From positions 2,170,001-2,234,000 of the forward strand of contig NZ_LFBU01000001.1 in NCBI RefSeq assembly GCF_001045555.1: 64,000 nucleotides of DNA, read 5' to 3'. The notes under the pieces were generated by a model. The model was given only the letters and a program-made list of their open reading frames with translations, ran no database searches and had not been told where the DNA came from. Shown here piece by piece: positions 1-8,054 of this stretch (position 1 is its first letter; every line of letters starts with the position of its first letter). This DNA comes from Marinobacter subterrani. Its GTDB lineage: Bacteria; Pseudomonadota; Gammaproteobacteria; Pseudomonadales; Oleiphilaceae. Both the position numbers and the translations under genes were made by a program.

Positions 1-820
1 CTGGCTTCTGGTCTATGATTTTCTGCCGAGGCATATCGCCAATCAGCGCACGACCCGCAGTATTGCTGGCTTCTACCCGCCCCGCCTCGTCGATGGCGAA
101 GAGATATTGCCCGTTTACCTGGACGAACTCCCGTGAGGCATCACAGCGGAAAATCACCTGATTACGGTATCTACGGAGGAAGTAGGCGTCTTCAATCATT
201 CGGGCGTAGAGCTGAGTCAGGTTAAGCGCAAACGTCTGACTGTAGCGGGCCTGCGGCGAGTCCAGTGCGGAAATATCCAACACCGCCAGCAGCTTGCCGG
301 AGGAGTCGAGGATCGGTGCCGAAGTGCAGGTCAGGCTGATATGAGTCGCATCAAAATGATCAACCCGATGGCAGGTCAGTGCCTGCTGCTCCGCAATACA
401 GGTTCCAACGGCACAGGTACCAGCATACTGTTCGCTCCAGTCAGCGCCGAGATATAGCCCTGCCTGTCGAAGGCGCCGGTCGGAACGCCTGTCACCCAGG
501 TACTGGACAGTAATCCCGCGATCGTCGGTCAGCAGCAGCACATACCCCAGATGGGAAATCATCCCATACAACTGTTCGACGCCTGCCCTTGCCACATTCA
601 GGAACTCGTCCACCGAGTCCTGGTGCTCCCGCAGGGTCTGCTGAGTGACGATACGGGCGCTACGGGGCTGGCTCGGGTCAAGCCCGTAATCCGTTATGCA
701 GCGCTTCCACGAACGCCCGATCAGCTCCGTCTCGGGGGATGCTGTTGCTGACCGTCTCCCCTCGGCATAGCTGAGAATGGAATCGATGTGGTGACGTTGG
801 GCAAGTTGTTGCGCGGTCAT
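1..820 (-). CDS. AcoR-like sigma-54-dependent activator, N-terminal part (truncated at window edge)
   Basis: Translating the minus strand from the ATG at 818-820 gives an uninterrupted frame of about 273 codons running off the left edge. A Shine-Dalgarno GGAG lies 8 nt upstream of the ATG. The visible part matches the front of AcoR-type enhancer-binding proteins: an N-terminal region with the motif IGRSWKRC, a GAF-like sensory domain (about residues 80-200, with GTCAVGTC and LAVLDISA), then the start of a linker or PAS-like region. The AAA+ and Fis-type HTH domains must lie outside the window, so the sigma-54 role rests on family knowledge and on the matching promoter near 1099. It is divergent from the flavin monooxygenase and probably activates it. 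The inducer is unknown. Confidence 0.8.
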   Translation of the reverse strand, partial: MTAQQLAQRHHIDSILSYAEGRRSATASPETELIGRSWKRCITDYGLDPSQPRSARIVTQQTLREHQDSVDEFLNVARAGVEQLYGMISHLGYVLLLTDDRGITVQYLGDRRSDRRLRQAGLYLGADWSEQYAGTCAVGTCIAEQQALTCHRVDHFDATHISLTCTSAPILDSSGKLLAVLDISALDSPQARYSQTFALNLTQLYARMIEDAYFLRRYRNQVIFRCDASREFVQVNGQYLFAIDEAGRVEASNTAGRALIGDMPRQKIIDQKP

Positions 821-921
821 GCAAAGCTCCTGAACCGACGGGCTCTTGTTGGTTGCCATCTGTCGGAGGACTACTGCAATGTCCGCTCAGCTTATACCCT
901 TACCACCTCCCACCGCATCCT

Positions 922-940
922 TCTTTAGTACCACTAAAGA
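922..940. promoter_or_regulatory. Perfect palindrome in the activator/monooxygenase intergenic region
   Basis: TCTTTAGT and ACTAAAGA form perfect 8-nt arms around ACC. It abuts the next palindrome at 940. It could be an extra operator, perhaps for autoregulation of the divergent activator gene, or a hairpin in that gene's leader. No T-run follows on either strand, so it is not an obvious terminator. Confidence 0.4.
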
Positions 941-988
941 CGTTACACCTGTAACGTCGGAAGGCTCCCGGGCATTACAGCTGTAACG
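940..988. promoter_or_regulatory. Two palindromic enhancer (UAS) sites for the sigma-54 activator
   Basis: Site 1 (940-957) is ACGTTACA-CC-TGTAACGT with perfect 8-nt arms. Site 2 (973-988) is CATTACAGCTGTAACG, with a perfect 12-nt core TTACAGCTGTAA. The centres are 32 bp apart, close to three helical turns, and site 2 lies roughly 120 bp upstream of the -24/-12 promoter at 1099. Paired palindromes at this distance are the classic layout for bacterial enhancer-binding proteins. That the adjacent AcoR-like protein binds them is inferred from position. Confidence 0.7.
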
Positions 989-1098
989 TTCCGCGAACGA
1001 GAGTTGCCGTGAAATTTGCGCAGCCACGGCTTGTGCTCTCTAAAGGACATCAATTATTTCAGGAACCTGGACGTCTGCAGCTACTGTTAATCAGGACC

Positions 1099-1114
1099 TG
1101 GCACAGCAGCTGCA
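1099..1114 (+). promoter_or_regulatory. Sigma-54 (-24/-12) promoter for the flavin monooxygenase
   Basis: TGGCACAGCAGCTGCA matches the RpoN consensus TGGCACG-N4-TTGCW, with the invariant GG and GC correctly spaced and two mismatches. Transcription would begin near 1125, so an ATG at 1124 cannot be the translation start and the ATG at 1160 is preferred. The divergent sigma-54 activator gene and paired UAS support it. Confidence 0.7.
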
Positions 1115-1159
1115 GAAGCCACTTTGCAAACAAAAACAATGCAACAGTGGAGAACGCAA

Positions 1160-2962
1160 ATGACACAACACCCTCTTACCCCTACCGAAAAAGTCGAGCA
1201 ATGGCTCGCCAGTTTCAGTGAAACCCTGCAAACAGACAGCCCCGAACAGGCTGCTGATCACTTTGAGGAAGGCGGGTTCTGGCGGGATCTTGTTTCAATG
1301 ACCTGGAACATCAAGACCCTTGAAGGCCGAGACGAAATCCGGAGCATGCTCGCTACCATGGCGAAAGCCAGGCAGCCCCACAACTGGCAGGTATCCGAGG
1401 AGGCCACCGAACAGAACGGTGTGCTGGAAGCCTGGATCACCTTCGAGACCGATGACGCCTTCGGCAAAGGGCAGTTGCGGCTTCGTGACGGCAAGGCCTG
1501 GACCCTGCTCACCACCATGCAGGAGCTGCGGGACTTCCCGGAGAAACGCAAACACCTGCGCCCCAAGGGCGCCCAGCACGGCGCCAGCAAGTCCCGCAAG
1601 ACCTGGCTCGAGGCCAGACAGGAAGAAGAGCGGGAACTCGGTTACGGCAAACAGCCTTATTGTGTGGTCATCGGTGGTGGCCAGGGTGGCATTGGCCTGG
1701 CAGCCCGCTTACGGCAACTGGATGTGCCCACCATCGTCATCGAGCGTAACCCGAGGCCCGGCGATTCCTGGCGCAACCGTTACAAGTCCCTGTGCCTGCA
1801 CGACCCGGTGTGGTACGACCACATGCCCTACATTCCATTCCCGGAGCACTGGCCAGTCTTCTGCCCCAAGGACAAAGTTGGGGACTGGCTGGAGATGTAC
1901 ACCAAAATCATGGAGCTGAACTACTGGAGCTCGACCGAATGCACCGGCGCCCGCTTTGACGAGGACCGGCAGGAGTGGATCGTTAACGTGGTCCGGGATG
2001 GGGAAAAAGTGACCCTCCGCCCCAAACAGCTTGTACTGGCTACCGGCATGTCCGGCATCCCCAATATCCCGAACATTCCGGGCATGGACAGCTTTGAGGG
2101 GGAACAGCATCATTCCAGCAAACACCCGGGCGGGGAAGCCTACAAGGGCAAGAAGTGCATCGTGCTGGGCTCCAACAATTCAGCCCATGACATCTGCGCC
2201 GCCCTCTGGGAAAACGATGCCGACGTAACCATGATTCAGCGCTCCTCCACCCATATCATCAAGTCCGACACACTCATGGACCTGGCACTGGGTGGCCTCT
2301 ATTCGGAGCAGGCAGTCGAAAACGGCATCACCACCGAAAAGGCCGATCTGACCTTCGCGTCGCTCCCCTACCGGATCATGCCTGAATTCCACAAGCCGGT
2401 TTACGAGCAGGCGCAGGAACAGGATGCGGATTTCTACAACCGCCTGAGGAAGGCAGGCTTCATGCTGGACTTCGGTGATGATGGCTCCGGCCTGTTTATG
2501 AAGTACCTCCGCCGTGGCTCCGGTTATTACATCGATGTCGGCGCCTCGGAACTCGTCGCTCAGGGGGAAATCAAGCTGAATAGCGGCGTGACCATTGAGC
2601 GCATAAACCCCAGGTCCGTGACCCTGACAGACGGTACCGAGCTGCCCGCAGATCTGATCGTGTATGCCACCGGCTTCGGCTCAATGAATGGCTGGGCCGC
2701 CCGTATCATTTCCCAGGAGGTCGCCGATAAGGTGGGCAAATGCTGGGGGATGGGCTCGGATACCACCAAGGATCCCGGCCCCTGGGAGGGCGAACTGCGC
2801 AACATGTGGAAACCGACCCAGCAGCAGGCACTCTGGTTCCACGGTGGCAACCTGCACCAGTCCCGACATTACTCGCTTTACCTGGCGTTACAGCTGAAAG
2901 CACGGATGGAGGGGCTGGAAACACCAGTTTACGGATTGCAAACGGTCCATCACCTGTCCTGA
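1160..2962 (+). CDS. FAD-dependent (FMO/BVMO-like) monooxygenase with N-terminal SnoaL-like domain
   Basis: A 600-residue flavoprotein. Residues 1-130 resemble a SnoaL/NTF2-like fold. A Rossmann FAD site GGGQGG is at 172-177, a segment FEGEQHHSS resembles the FMO/Baeyer-Villiger fingerprint, a second dinucleotide site GSNNSAHD probably binds NADPH, and ATGFGS near the C-terminus is typical of the family. The start at 1160 is chosen because GGAGA lies upstream and the sigma-54 promoter begins at 1099; an in-frame ATG at 1124 would lie at or upstream of the transcript start. The substrate cannot be read from sequence. As a single gene under inducible sigma-54 control it probably attacks one specific compound, perhaps a ketone or hydrophobic small molecule (inference). 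Confidence 0.85.
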   Translation: MTQHPLTPTEKVEQWLASFSETLQTDSPEQAADHFEEGGFWRDLVSMTWNIKTLEGRDEIRSMLATMAKARQPHNWQVSEEATEQNGVLEAWITFETDDAFGKGQLRLRDGKAWTLLTTMQELRDFPEKRKHLRPKGAQHGASKSRKTWLEARQEEERELGYGKQPYCVVIGGGQGGIGLAARLRQLDVPTIVIERNPRPGDSWRNRYKSLCLHDPVWYDHMPYIPFPEHWPVFCPKDKVGDWLEMYTKIMELNYWSSTECTGARFDEDRQEWIVNVVRDGEKVTLRPKQLVLATGMSGIPNIPNIPGMDSFEGEQHHSSKHPGGEAYKGKKCIVLGSNNSAHDICAALWENDADVTMIQRSSTHIIKSDTLMDLALGGLYSEQAVENGITTEKADLTFASLPYRIMPEFHKPVYEQAQEQDADFYNRLRKAGFMLDFGDDGSGLFMKYLRRGSGYYIDVGASELVAQGEIKLNSGVTIERINPRSVTLTDGTELPADLIVYATGFGSMNGWAARIISQEVADKVGKCWGMGSDTTKDPGPWEGELRNMWKPTQQQALWFHGGNLHQSRHYSLYLALQLKARMEGLETPVYGLQTVHHLS

Positions 2963-2968
2963 TACAGC

Positions 2969-3010
2969 CTGGGCCCCACCCGTGGGAGGTCGGGGTCCCA
3001 GTTTCTTTTA
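2969..3010 (+). terminator. Rho-independent terminator after the monooxygenase
   Basis: CTGGGCCCC (2969-2977) pairs with GGGGTCCCAG (2992-3001, one bulged T), followed by the T-rich tract TTTCTTTTATT. It lies between the convergent monooxygenase and paaY genes and overlaps the paaY stop codon. Confidence 0.75.
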
Positions 3011-3604
3011 TTCCTGCTCGTACTTCGGCTTGTAGCCGCTGGCATCCAAGCGGGGCCGGTCCTGGTCGTCTTCCGCCAGCGGCTGCACTTCCTCCAGGCT
3101 GGCCAGGGAACGGAGGGTCAGCCTCTGGTACTCCTCGGTTCCCTTTTTCTTCCAGGCGATTTCCTTGTCGCTAAGCATCCGCATCACTTTTGCCGGTGAC
3201 CCGACAATCAGTGAGCCCGGCTCACAGGTGAACTTTGCCTTCACAAAGGCGCAGGCGCCAACGATGGAGCGGGGGGCAATGTGGGCCTCGTCCATTACCA
3301 CCGCATTCATGCCCACCATGGCGTCCTCGCCAATGATGCAGCCATGCAGAATGGCCCCGTGCCCGACATGGCCATTTTTTTCGACAATGGTGTCCATGCC
3401 CGGGAAGGCGTGCATCACGCAGGTGTCCTGCACGTTCGAGCCCTGCTTCAGGACAATCCGGCCAAAATCCGCGCGCAGGGACGCTGCCGGCCCCACGTAG
3501 CAGTCCGGCCCTATCCAGACATCGCCGATCAACACGGCTGTCGGGTGAACATAGGCCGACGGGTGAACGACGGGAACAACGCCTTCTATACTGTAACTGG
3601 GCAT
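3008..3604 (-). CDS. paaY: Phenylacetate degradation protein PaaY (gamma-carbonic-anhydrase-like left-handed beta-helix)
   Basis: A 198-residue protein opening [28 protein letters not shown] in short steps ([17 protein letters not shown]), followed by hexapeptide repeats of the left-handed beta-helix fold and histidines matching the trimeric zinc sites of gamma-carbonic-anhydrase-like proteins. Length and motifs fit PaaY, which sits at the edge of many paa clusters. In studied bacteria it is thought to act as a thioesterase that clears dead-end CoA esters from the ring-opening steps. It is divergent from paaG and shares the 387-bp control region. Its 3' end meets the convergent monooxygenase across a shared terminator. 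Confidence 0.9.
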   Translation of the reverse strand: MPSYSIEGVVPVVHPSAYVHPTAVLIGDVWIGPDCYVGPAASLRADFGRIVLKQGSNVQDTCVMHAFPGMDTIVEKNGHVGHGAILHGCIIGEDAMVGMNAVVMDEAHIAPRSIVGACAFVKAKFTCEPGSLIVGSPAKVMRMLSDKEIAWKKKGTEEYQRLTLRSLASLEEVQPLAEDDQDRPRLDASGYKPKYEQE

Positions 3605-3681
3605 AACGCTCTCCTGGGCAAGTAGATACCGGAACGGGACCAGACCTTTGCAAGGCCGACGAACGTGGGACCCGAAACGTT

Positions 3682-3706
3682 ATTGTGATTCATTTTCTGT
3701 ATCACA
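3682..3706. promoter_or_regulatory. Candidate PaaX operator in the paaY-paaG intergenic region
   Basis: ATTGTGATTCATTTT (3682-3696) matches 13 of 15 positions of the E. coli PaaX motif WWTRTGATTCGYGWT as I recall it. It is also the left arm of an inverted repeat TGTGAT-N11-ATCACA (3684-3706), whose right end is GTATCACAT. A paaX gene lies in this window at 22520. It sits nearer paaY than the paaG promoter, so it could control either direction. Assignment is by motif only. Confidence 0.5.
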
Positions 3707-3881
3707 TTATCGTTTTTTCGGTGATTTTTCATGCCTAAAATGCCGGAAAGGCCAGCCAAACGCCGTCAAAAACCGTGATAAAACCAGACACCAGTAAATC
3801 TTTACCTTCTTTTTCAATAGTATAAATCAAGATCGCTACGACCCAACACCAAAGTGATACAAAACGACCAACTCACAATCC

Positions 3882-3909
3882 TTGACCAGTATCAATTCTA
3901 AGATATACT
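3882..3909 (+). promoter_or_regulatory. Sigma-70-type promoter of paaGHIJK with overlapping operator-like motif
   Basis: TTGACC (3882-3887), a 16-bp spacer and TATACT (3904-3909) form a good -35/-10 pair about 80 bp before the paaG ATG. GTATCAATT (3889-3897) lies inside the spacer and its mirror AGTGATAC is at 3853-3860. A repressor binding there would block RNA polymerase. Similar motifs recur before paaA, at liv/paaX and at feaR/porin. Confidence 0.55.
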
Positions 3910-3991
3910 CATTTTTCTGACTCGATAGCGCCGTACCGGTCCAAGACGCCCTTCAAGCTATCCCCCAAACCAACAACAGGACGAATTCACC

Positions 3992-4783
3992 ATGACTCAG
4001 CCGAGCATTCTTCTTGAAATCGATCAGGGCGTGGCTCTGTTAACTCTGAACCGCCCGGACAACCTGAACAGTTTCAATGTCGAAATGCACGAGCGCATGC
4101 GCGATGCCATCAGCACCGTCCGCAAGGATGAAGCTGTCCGTGTACTGGTCATTACTGGCTCCGGTCGGGGCTTTTGCGCGGGGCAGGATCTGTCTGACCG
4201 CAGCGTCTCCCCGGATCAGGAAATGCCGGATCTGGGCGCCTCCCTGGAGAATTACTACAACCCGCTGATGCGCAGTCTGCGAGACCTGCCGATGCCCGTT
4301 CTGTGCGCGGTGAATGGTGTAGCGGCCGGTGCCGGGGCCAACATCGCCCTGTCCTGCGACATCACCCTCGCAGCGCGTTCCGCCAGTTTTGTACAGGCTT
4401 TCTGCAAACTGGGCCTGGTGCCCGATTCCGGCGGCACCTGGACCCTGCCCCGCGTGGCCGGTATGGCCCGTGCCAAGGGCATGGCGCTGCTGGGCGACAA
4501 GATCGGCGCCGAGCAGGCGGAGAGCTGGGGCATGATCTGGCGCTGCGTGGATAACGAGCAGCTCATGGAAGAAACCATGAAACTGGCCCGTCATTTCGCG
4601 ACCCAACCCACCAAGGGCCTTGCGCTGATCAAGCGGGCACTGCACGCCAGCGCCAGCAACACCTTTGAAGAGCAGATCAATCTGGAGCGTGATCTTCAGC
4701 GCATGGCCGGGCAGACCGAGGACTACCGCGAAGGCGTTGCCGCCTTCATGGAAAAACGCACGCCGAACTTCAAGGGGAAATAA
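3992..4783 (+). CDS. paaG: Ring-1,2-epoxyphenylacetyl-CoA isomerase PaaG
   Basis: A 263-residue crotonase-fold protein. It has the CoA/oxyanion segment GFCAGQDLSDR and the segment KLGLVPDSGGTW, whose aspartate is the catalytic residue typical of PaaG rather than of enoyl-CoA hydratases, which carry glutamates. PaaG rearranges the ring epoxide made by PaaABCE into an oxepin-CoA and later shifts a double bond during beta-oxidation. It is the first gene of a tight operon with only 3 nt before paaH. The dedicated hydratase paaF, often adjacent in other bacteria, is not present here. Confidence 0.93.
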   Translation: MTQPSILLEIDQGVALLTLNRPDNLNSFNVEMHERMRDAISTVRKDEAVRVLVITGSGRGFCAGQDLSDRSVSPDQEMPDLGASLENYYNPLMRSLRDLPMPVLCAVNGVAAGAGANIALSCDITLAARSASFVQAFCKLGLVPDSGGTWTLPRVAGMARAKGMALLGDKIGAEQAESWGMIWRCVDNEQLMEETMKLARHFATQPTKGLALIKRALHASASNTFEEQINLERDLQRMAGQTEDYREGVAAFMEKRTPNFKGK

Positions 4784-4786
4784 GCC

Positions 4787-6307
4787 ATGCCGGCACTGGA
4801 TACTCAAACCAAAGTTGCCGTCGTTGGCGCCGGCGCCATGGGCTCGGGCATTGCCCAGGTGGCCGCCCAGGCGGGCCACCAGGTTTACCTGCACGACCAG
4901 AGAGAGGGCGCGGCGGAAGCCGGCCGTGATGGTATTGCCAGGCAGCTTCAGCGGCGGGTCGACAAGGGCAAGATGCCGCAGCAGGAGCTGGACGCGGTTA
5001 TTGGCCGGATTCAGGCTGTCGCAAAGCTGGATGAAGTCGCCGACGCCGGGCTGGTGATCGAGGCCATCATTGAAGACCTCGACATCAAGCGCCAACTGCT
5101 GGCCAACCTGGAAGACCTGTGCGCCGGGGACGCAATCCTCGCCACCAATACCTCGTCCATCTCCGTGACCGCCCTCGGCGCCGAAATGACCAGGCCCGAG
5201 CGCCTGGTAGGCATGCACTTTTTCAATCCGGCGCCGTTGATGGCGCTGGTCGAAGTGGTGATGGGCCTGGCCACCAGCAAGACCATCGCCGAGACCGTTC
5301 ACGCCACGGCTGCCGCCTGGGGCAAGAAGCCGGTGTATGCCACCTCGACGCCCGGCTTTATTGTTAACCGCGTGGCCCGCCCATTCTACGCGGAAAGCCT
5401 GCGCCTGCTGCAGGAACAGGCCACCGATGCCGCCACGCTGGATGCCATCATCCGCGAAGCCGGCCAGTTCCGCATGGGCGCCTTCGAGCTGACCGACCTG
5501 ATCGGCCACGACGTGAACTACGCGGTCACCAATTCCGTGTTCAACGCCTACTTCCAGGATCCGCGTTTCCGGCCGTCGCTGACTCAGAAAGAACTGGTGG
5601 AAGCCGGTCGCCTCGGACGCAAGAACGGCCAGGGTTTTTATCCCTATGGCGAAGGCGCTGAAAAGCCCGAGCCCCAGACCGAGCCCACTCGCCAGTCCGA
5701 GGAAACCGTGCTGATTGTCGAAGGCAATCCCGGCGCGGCCGCCCCGCTGCTCCAGCGTCTGAAAGAAGCCGGCCTTACTCTTGTCGAGCGCGACGGCCCG
5801 GGCCAGCTCCGTTTCGGTGACGCCGTGCTGGCTCTGACCGATGGCCGGATGGCGACCGAGAGGGCCGCCACCGACGGCATCGCCAACCTGGTGCTGTTCG
5901 ACCTGGCCTTTGACTACCGCACGGCATCCCGGCTTGCCCTGGCCGCCGCCGACCAGACCTCGGAAGCAGCCATCTCCAGCGCCTGTGCTTTACTTCAAAA
6001 GGCGGGTATTGCCATAAGCCTGATTGCTGACCGCCCCGGCCTGTTGGTGATGCGCACCGTGGCCATGCTGGCCAACGAAGCCGCCGATGCCGCCCTCCAT
6101 GGCGTTGCCACGATTGCCGACATCGATCTGGCTATGAAAGCGGGCCTGAACTACCCGGAAGGTCCGCTGAGCTGGAGCGACCGCCTCGGGGCAGGCCATG
6201 TATTTAACGTTCTCACCAACATCCAGAACAGCTACGCAGAAGACCGCTATCGCCCTGCCCTGCTGCTCCGGAAGAATGCATTTGCACAGAAGGGGTTTTA
6301 TTCATGA
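4787..6307 (+). CDS. paaH: 3-hydroxyadipyl-CoA dehydrogenase PaaH
   Basis: A 506-residue protein with an N-terminal NAD-binding site GAGAMGSGIA, the 3-hydroxyacyl-CoA dehydrogenase segment VGMHFFNPAPLM and the C-terminal domain motif GFIVNRVARPFYAE. A second copy of the C-terminal dehydrogenase domain follows (about residues 410-506), as in the long PaaH form of pseudomonads. It oxidises 3-hydroxyadipyl-CoA to 3-oxoadipyl-CoA. It overlaps paaI by 4 nt (ATGA), implying coupled translation. Confidence 0.93.
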   Translation: MPALDTQTKVAVVGAGAMGSGIAQVAAQAGHQVYLHDQREGAAEAGRDGIARQLQRRVDKGKMPQQELDAVIGRIQAVAKLDEVADAGLVIEAIIEDLDIKRQLLANLEDLCAGDAILATNTSSISVTALGAEMTRPERLVGMHFFNPAPLMALVEVVMGLATSKTIAETVHATAAAWGKKPVYATSTPGFIVNRVARPFYAESLRLLQEQATDAATLDAIIREAGQFRMGAFELTDLIGHDVNYAVTNSVFNAYFQDPRFRPSLTQKELVEAGRLGRKNGQGFYPYGEGAEKPEPQTEPTRQSEETVLIVEGNPGAAAPLLQRLKEAGLTLVERDGPGQLRFGDAVLALTDGRMATERAATDGIANLVLFDLAFDYRTASRLALAAADQTSEAAISSACALLQKAGIAISLIADRPGLLVMRTVAMLANEAADAALHGVATIADIDLAMKAGLNYPEGPLSWSDRLGAGHVFNVLTNIQNSYAEDRYRPALLLRKNAFAQKGFYS

Positions 6308-6750
6308 GCGAAATGGACCCGCAAACCCTCGCCGAGGAATGCGCGAAAGCCATGTTCGCGCGCGACCGCGCCAGCCAGAAACTGGGCATGAACATCGAGT
6401 CGGTCGCCCCCGGCAAGGCGGTACTCACCATGACCGTCACCGGCGACATGATCCAGGGCCACGGCTCCTGCCATGGCGGCTACCTGTTCACCCTGGCCGA
6501 CTCCGCGTTCGCCTTTGCCTGCAACAGCTACGACCGGGCCACCGTGGCCTCTGGCTGCAGCATCGATTACATGTACGGCGCCAAAGAGGGCGACCGGCTG
6601 ACCGCCACCGCCGAAGAGCAGGCCCGTGGCGGCCGCACCGGCGTTTATGACATCACACTAACCAACCAGGATGGCCGCAAGGTCGCACTGTTCCGGGGCC
6701 GCTCCTACGAGGTTCGTGGCACCGTACGCAATTCGGAGGAAACTGCATGA
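6304..6750 (+). CDS. paaI: Hydroxyphenylacetyl-CoA thioesterase PaaI
   Basis: A 148-residue single hotdog-fold thioesterase. The segment [19 protein letters not shown] contains the conserved glycine-rich helix and the catalytic aspartate of PaaI. The enzyme releases CoA from hydroxylated phenylacetyl-CoA esters that cannot proceed, protecting the CoA pool. It overlaps both neighbours by 4 nt, so it is translated as part of paaGHIJ. Confidence 0.93.
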   Translation: MSEMDPQTLAEECAKAMFARDRASQKLGMNIESVAPGKAVLTMTVTGDMIQGHGSCHGGYLFTLADSAFAFACNSYDRATVASGCSIDYMYGAKEGDRLTATAEEQARGGRTGVYDITLTNQDGRKVALFRGRSYEVRGTVRNSEETA

Positions 6751-7994
6751 GCACCGACAACACCCTTAAAGACGCCTACATCGTCGATGCCATCCGAACC
6801 CCCATCGGGCGTTACGGCGGTGCGCTCTCCGCCGTTCGTGCAGACGATCTGGGCGCCGTGCCCATCAAGGCCCTGACCGAACGCCACCCGGATCTGGACT
6901 GGTCAAAGATTGACGACGTGCTCTACGGCTGCGCCAATCAGGCCGGCGAGGACAATCGGGATGTTGCCCGCATGTCCCTGCTGCTGGCAGGCCTGCCTGT
7001 AGATGTTCCCGGGAGCACCATCAACCGCCTGTGTGGCTCCGGTATGGATGCAATTGGCAGCGCGGCAAGGGCCATACGTACCGGCGAAACCCAGCTGATG
7101 ATCGCTGGCGGCGTGGAATCCATGTCCCGCGCGCCGTTTGTCATGGGCAAGGCCGACTCGGCCTTCAGCCGCAAGGCAGAGATTTTTGACACCACCATCG
7201 GCTGGCGCTTCGTCAATCCGGTGCTGAAGAAGCAGTACGGCATCGATTCCATGCCCGAGACGGCCGAGAACGTCGCGGCCGATTTCGGCATCTCCCGGGA
7301 AGACCAGGATGCCTTCGCCCTGCGCAGCCAGCAGCGTACCGCCGCTGCCCAGAAGGAAGGCCGGCTGGCCGCCGAAATCACCCCGGTGACCATTCCCCGC
7401 CGCAAGCAGGACCCGCTGGTGGTGGATACCGATGAGCACCCCCGGGAAACCAGCCTTGAAAAGCTCGCCTCGCTGCCGACTCCGTTCCGTGAAAAAGGCA
7501 CGGTCACGGCCGGCAATGCCTCCGGTGTGAATGACGGCGCCTGCGCTCTGCTCCTGGCCGGCGCCGATGCCCTCAAGCAATACAACCTCAAGCCCCGCGC
7601 CCGGATCGTTGCCATGGCCACCGCCGGCGTCGAGCCACGGATCATGGGCTTTGGCCCGGCGCCAGCCACCCGAAAGGTGCTGGCAACCGCCGGCCTGGAG
7701 CTGGCCGACATGGACGTGATTGAGCTGAACGAAGCCTTCGCCGCCCAGGCCCTCGCGGTTACCCGCGACCTCGGGCTACCGGATGACGCCGAACATGTGA
7801 ACCCCAACGGCGGCGCCATTGCCCTGGGCCATCCGCTGGGCATGAGTGGAGCGCGGCTGGTAACCACCGCCCTGAACGAACTGGAGCGCCGCCACGCGGC
7901 GGGCCAGAAAGCCCGGTATGCCCTGTGCACCATGTGCATCGGCGTTGGCCAGGGCATCGCCCTGATTATTGAGCGGGTGGATACGGTGGCCTGA
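6747..7994 (+). CDS. paaJ: 3-oxoadipyl-CoA thiolase PaaJ
   Basis: A 415-residue thiolase. The acylated cysteine is C96 in [11 protein letters not shown], the histidine motif is [12 protein letters not shown], and the second active cysteine is in [10 protein letters not shown]. It cleaves 3-oxoadipyl-CoA to succinyl-CoA and acetyl-CoA and also acts on 2,3-dehydro-3-oxoadipyl-CoA earlier in the route. Related to PcaF; the context fixes the paa role. The start overlaps the paaI stop. A 60-nt gap separates it from paaK. Confidence 0.92.
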   Translation: MSTDNTLKDAYIVDAIRTPIGRYGGALSAVRADDLGAVPIKALTERHPDLDWSKIDDVLYGCANQAGEDNRDVARMSLLLAGLPVDVPGSTINRLCGSGMDAIGSAARAIRTGETQLMIAGGVESMSRAPFVMGKADSAFSRKAEIFDTTIGWRFVNPVLKKQYGIDSMPETAENVAADFGISREDQDAFALRSQQRTAAAQKEGRLAAEITPVTIPRRKQDPLVVDTDEHPRETSLEKLASLPTPFREKGTVTAGNASGVNDGACALLLAGADALKQYNLKPRARIVAMATAGVEPRIMGFGPAPATRKVLATAGLELADMDVIELNEAFAAQALAVTRDLGLPDDAEHVNPNGGAIALGHPLGMSGARLVTTALNELERRHAAGQKARYALCTMCIGVGQGIALIIERVDTVA

Positions 7995-8054
7995 GGCCAC
8001 CGTGCAGAACTGAACAAAGACCATTACTCGACAAGAACAACGCAGGACAGAATC

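Noticed and set aside
3684-3706. CRP-like site (TGTGA ... TCACA) before paaG
   Set aside because: The half-sites are separated by 13 bases rather than the six needed for CRP; PaaX-type control fits better, though cAMP control elsewhere is not excluded.
4040-5509. A 489-codon open frame on the minus strand opposite paaG and paaH
   Set aside because: It mirrors the codon structure of two clear paa genes in GC-rich DNA, has a repetitive His/Gly/Arg-rich composition and no domain. It is a shadow frame.
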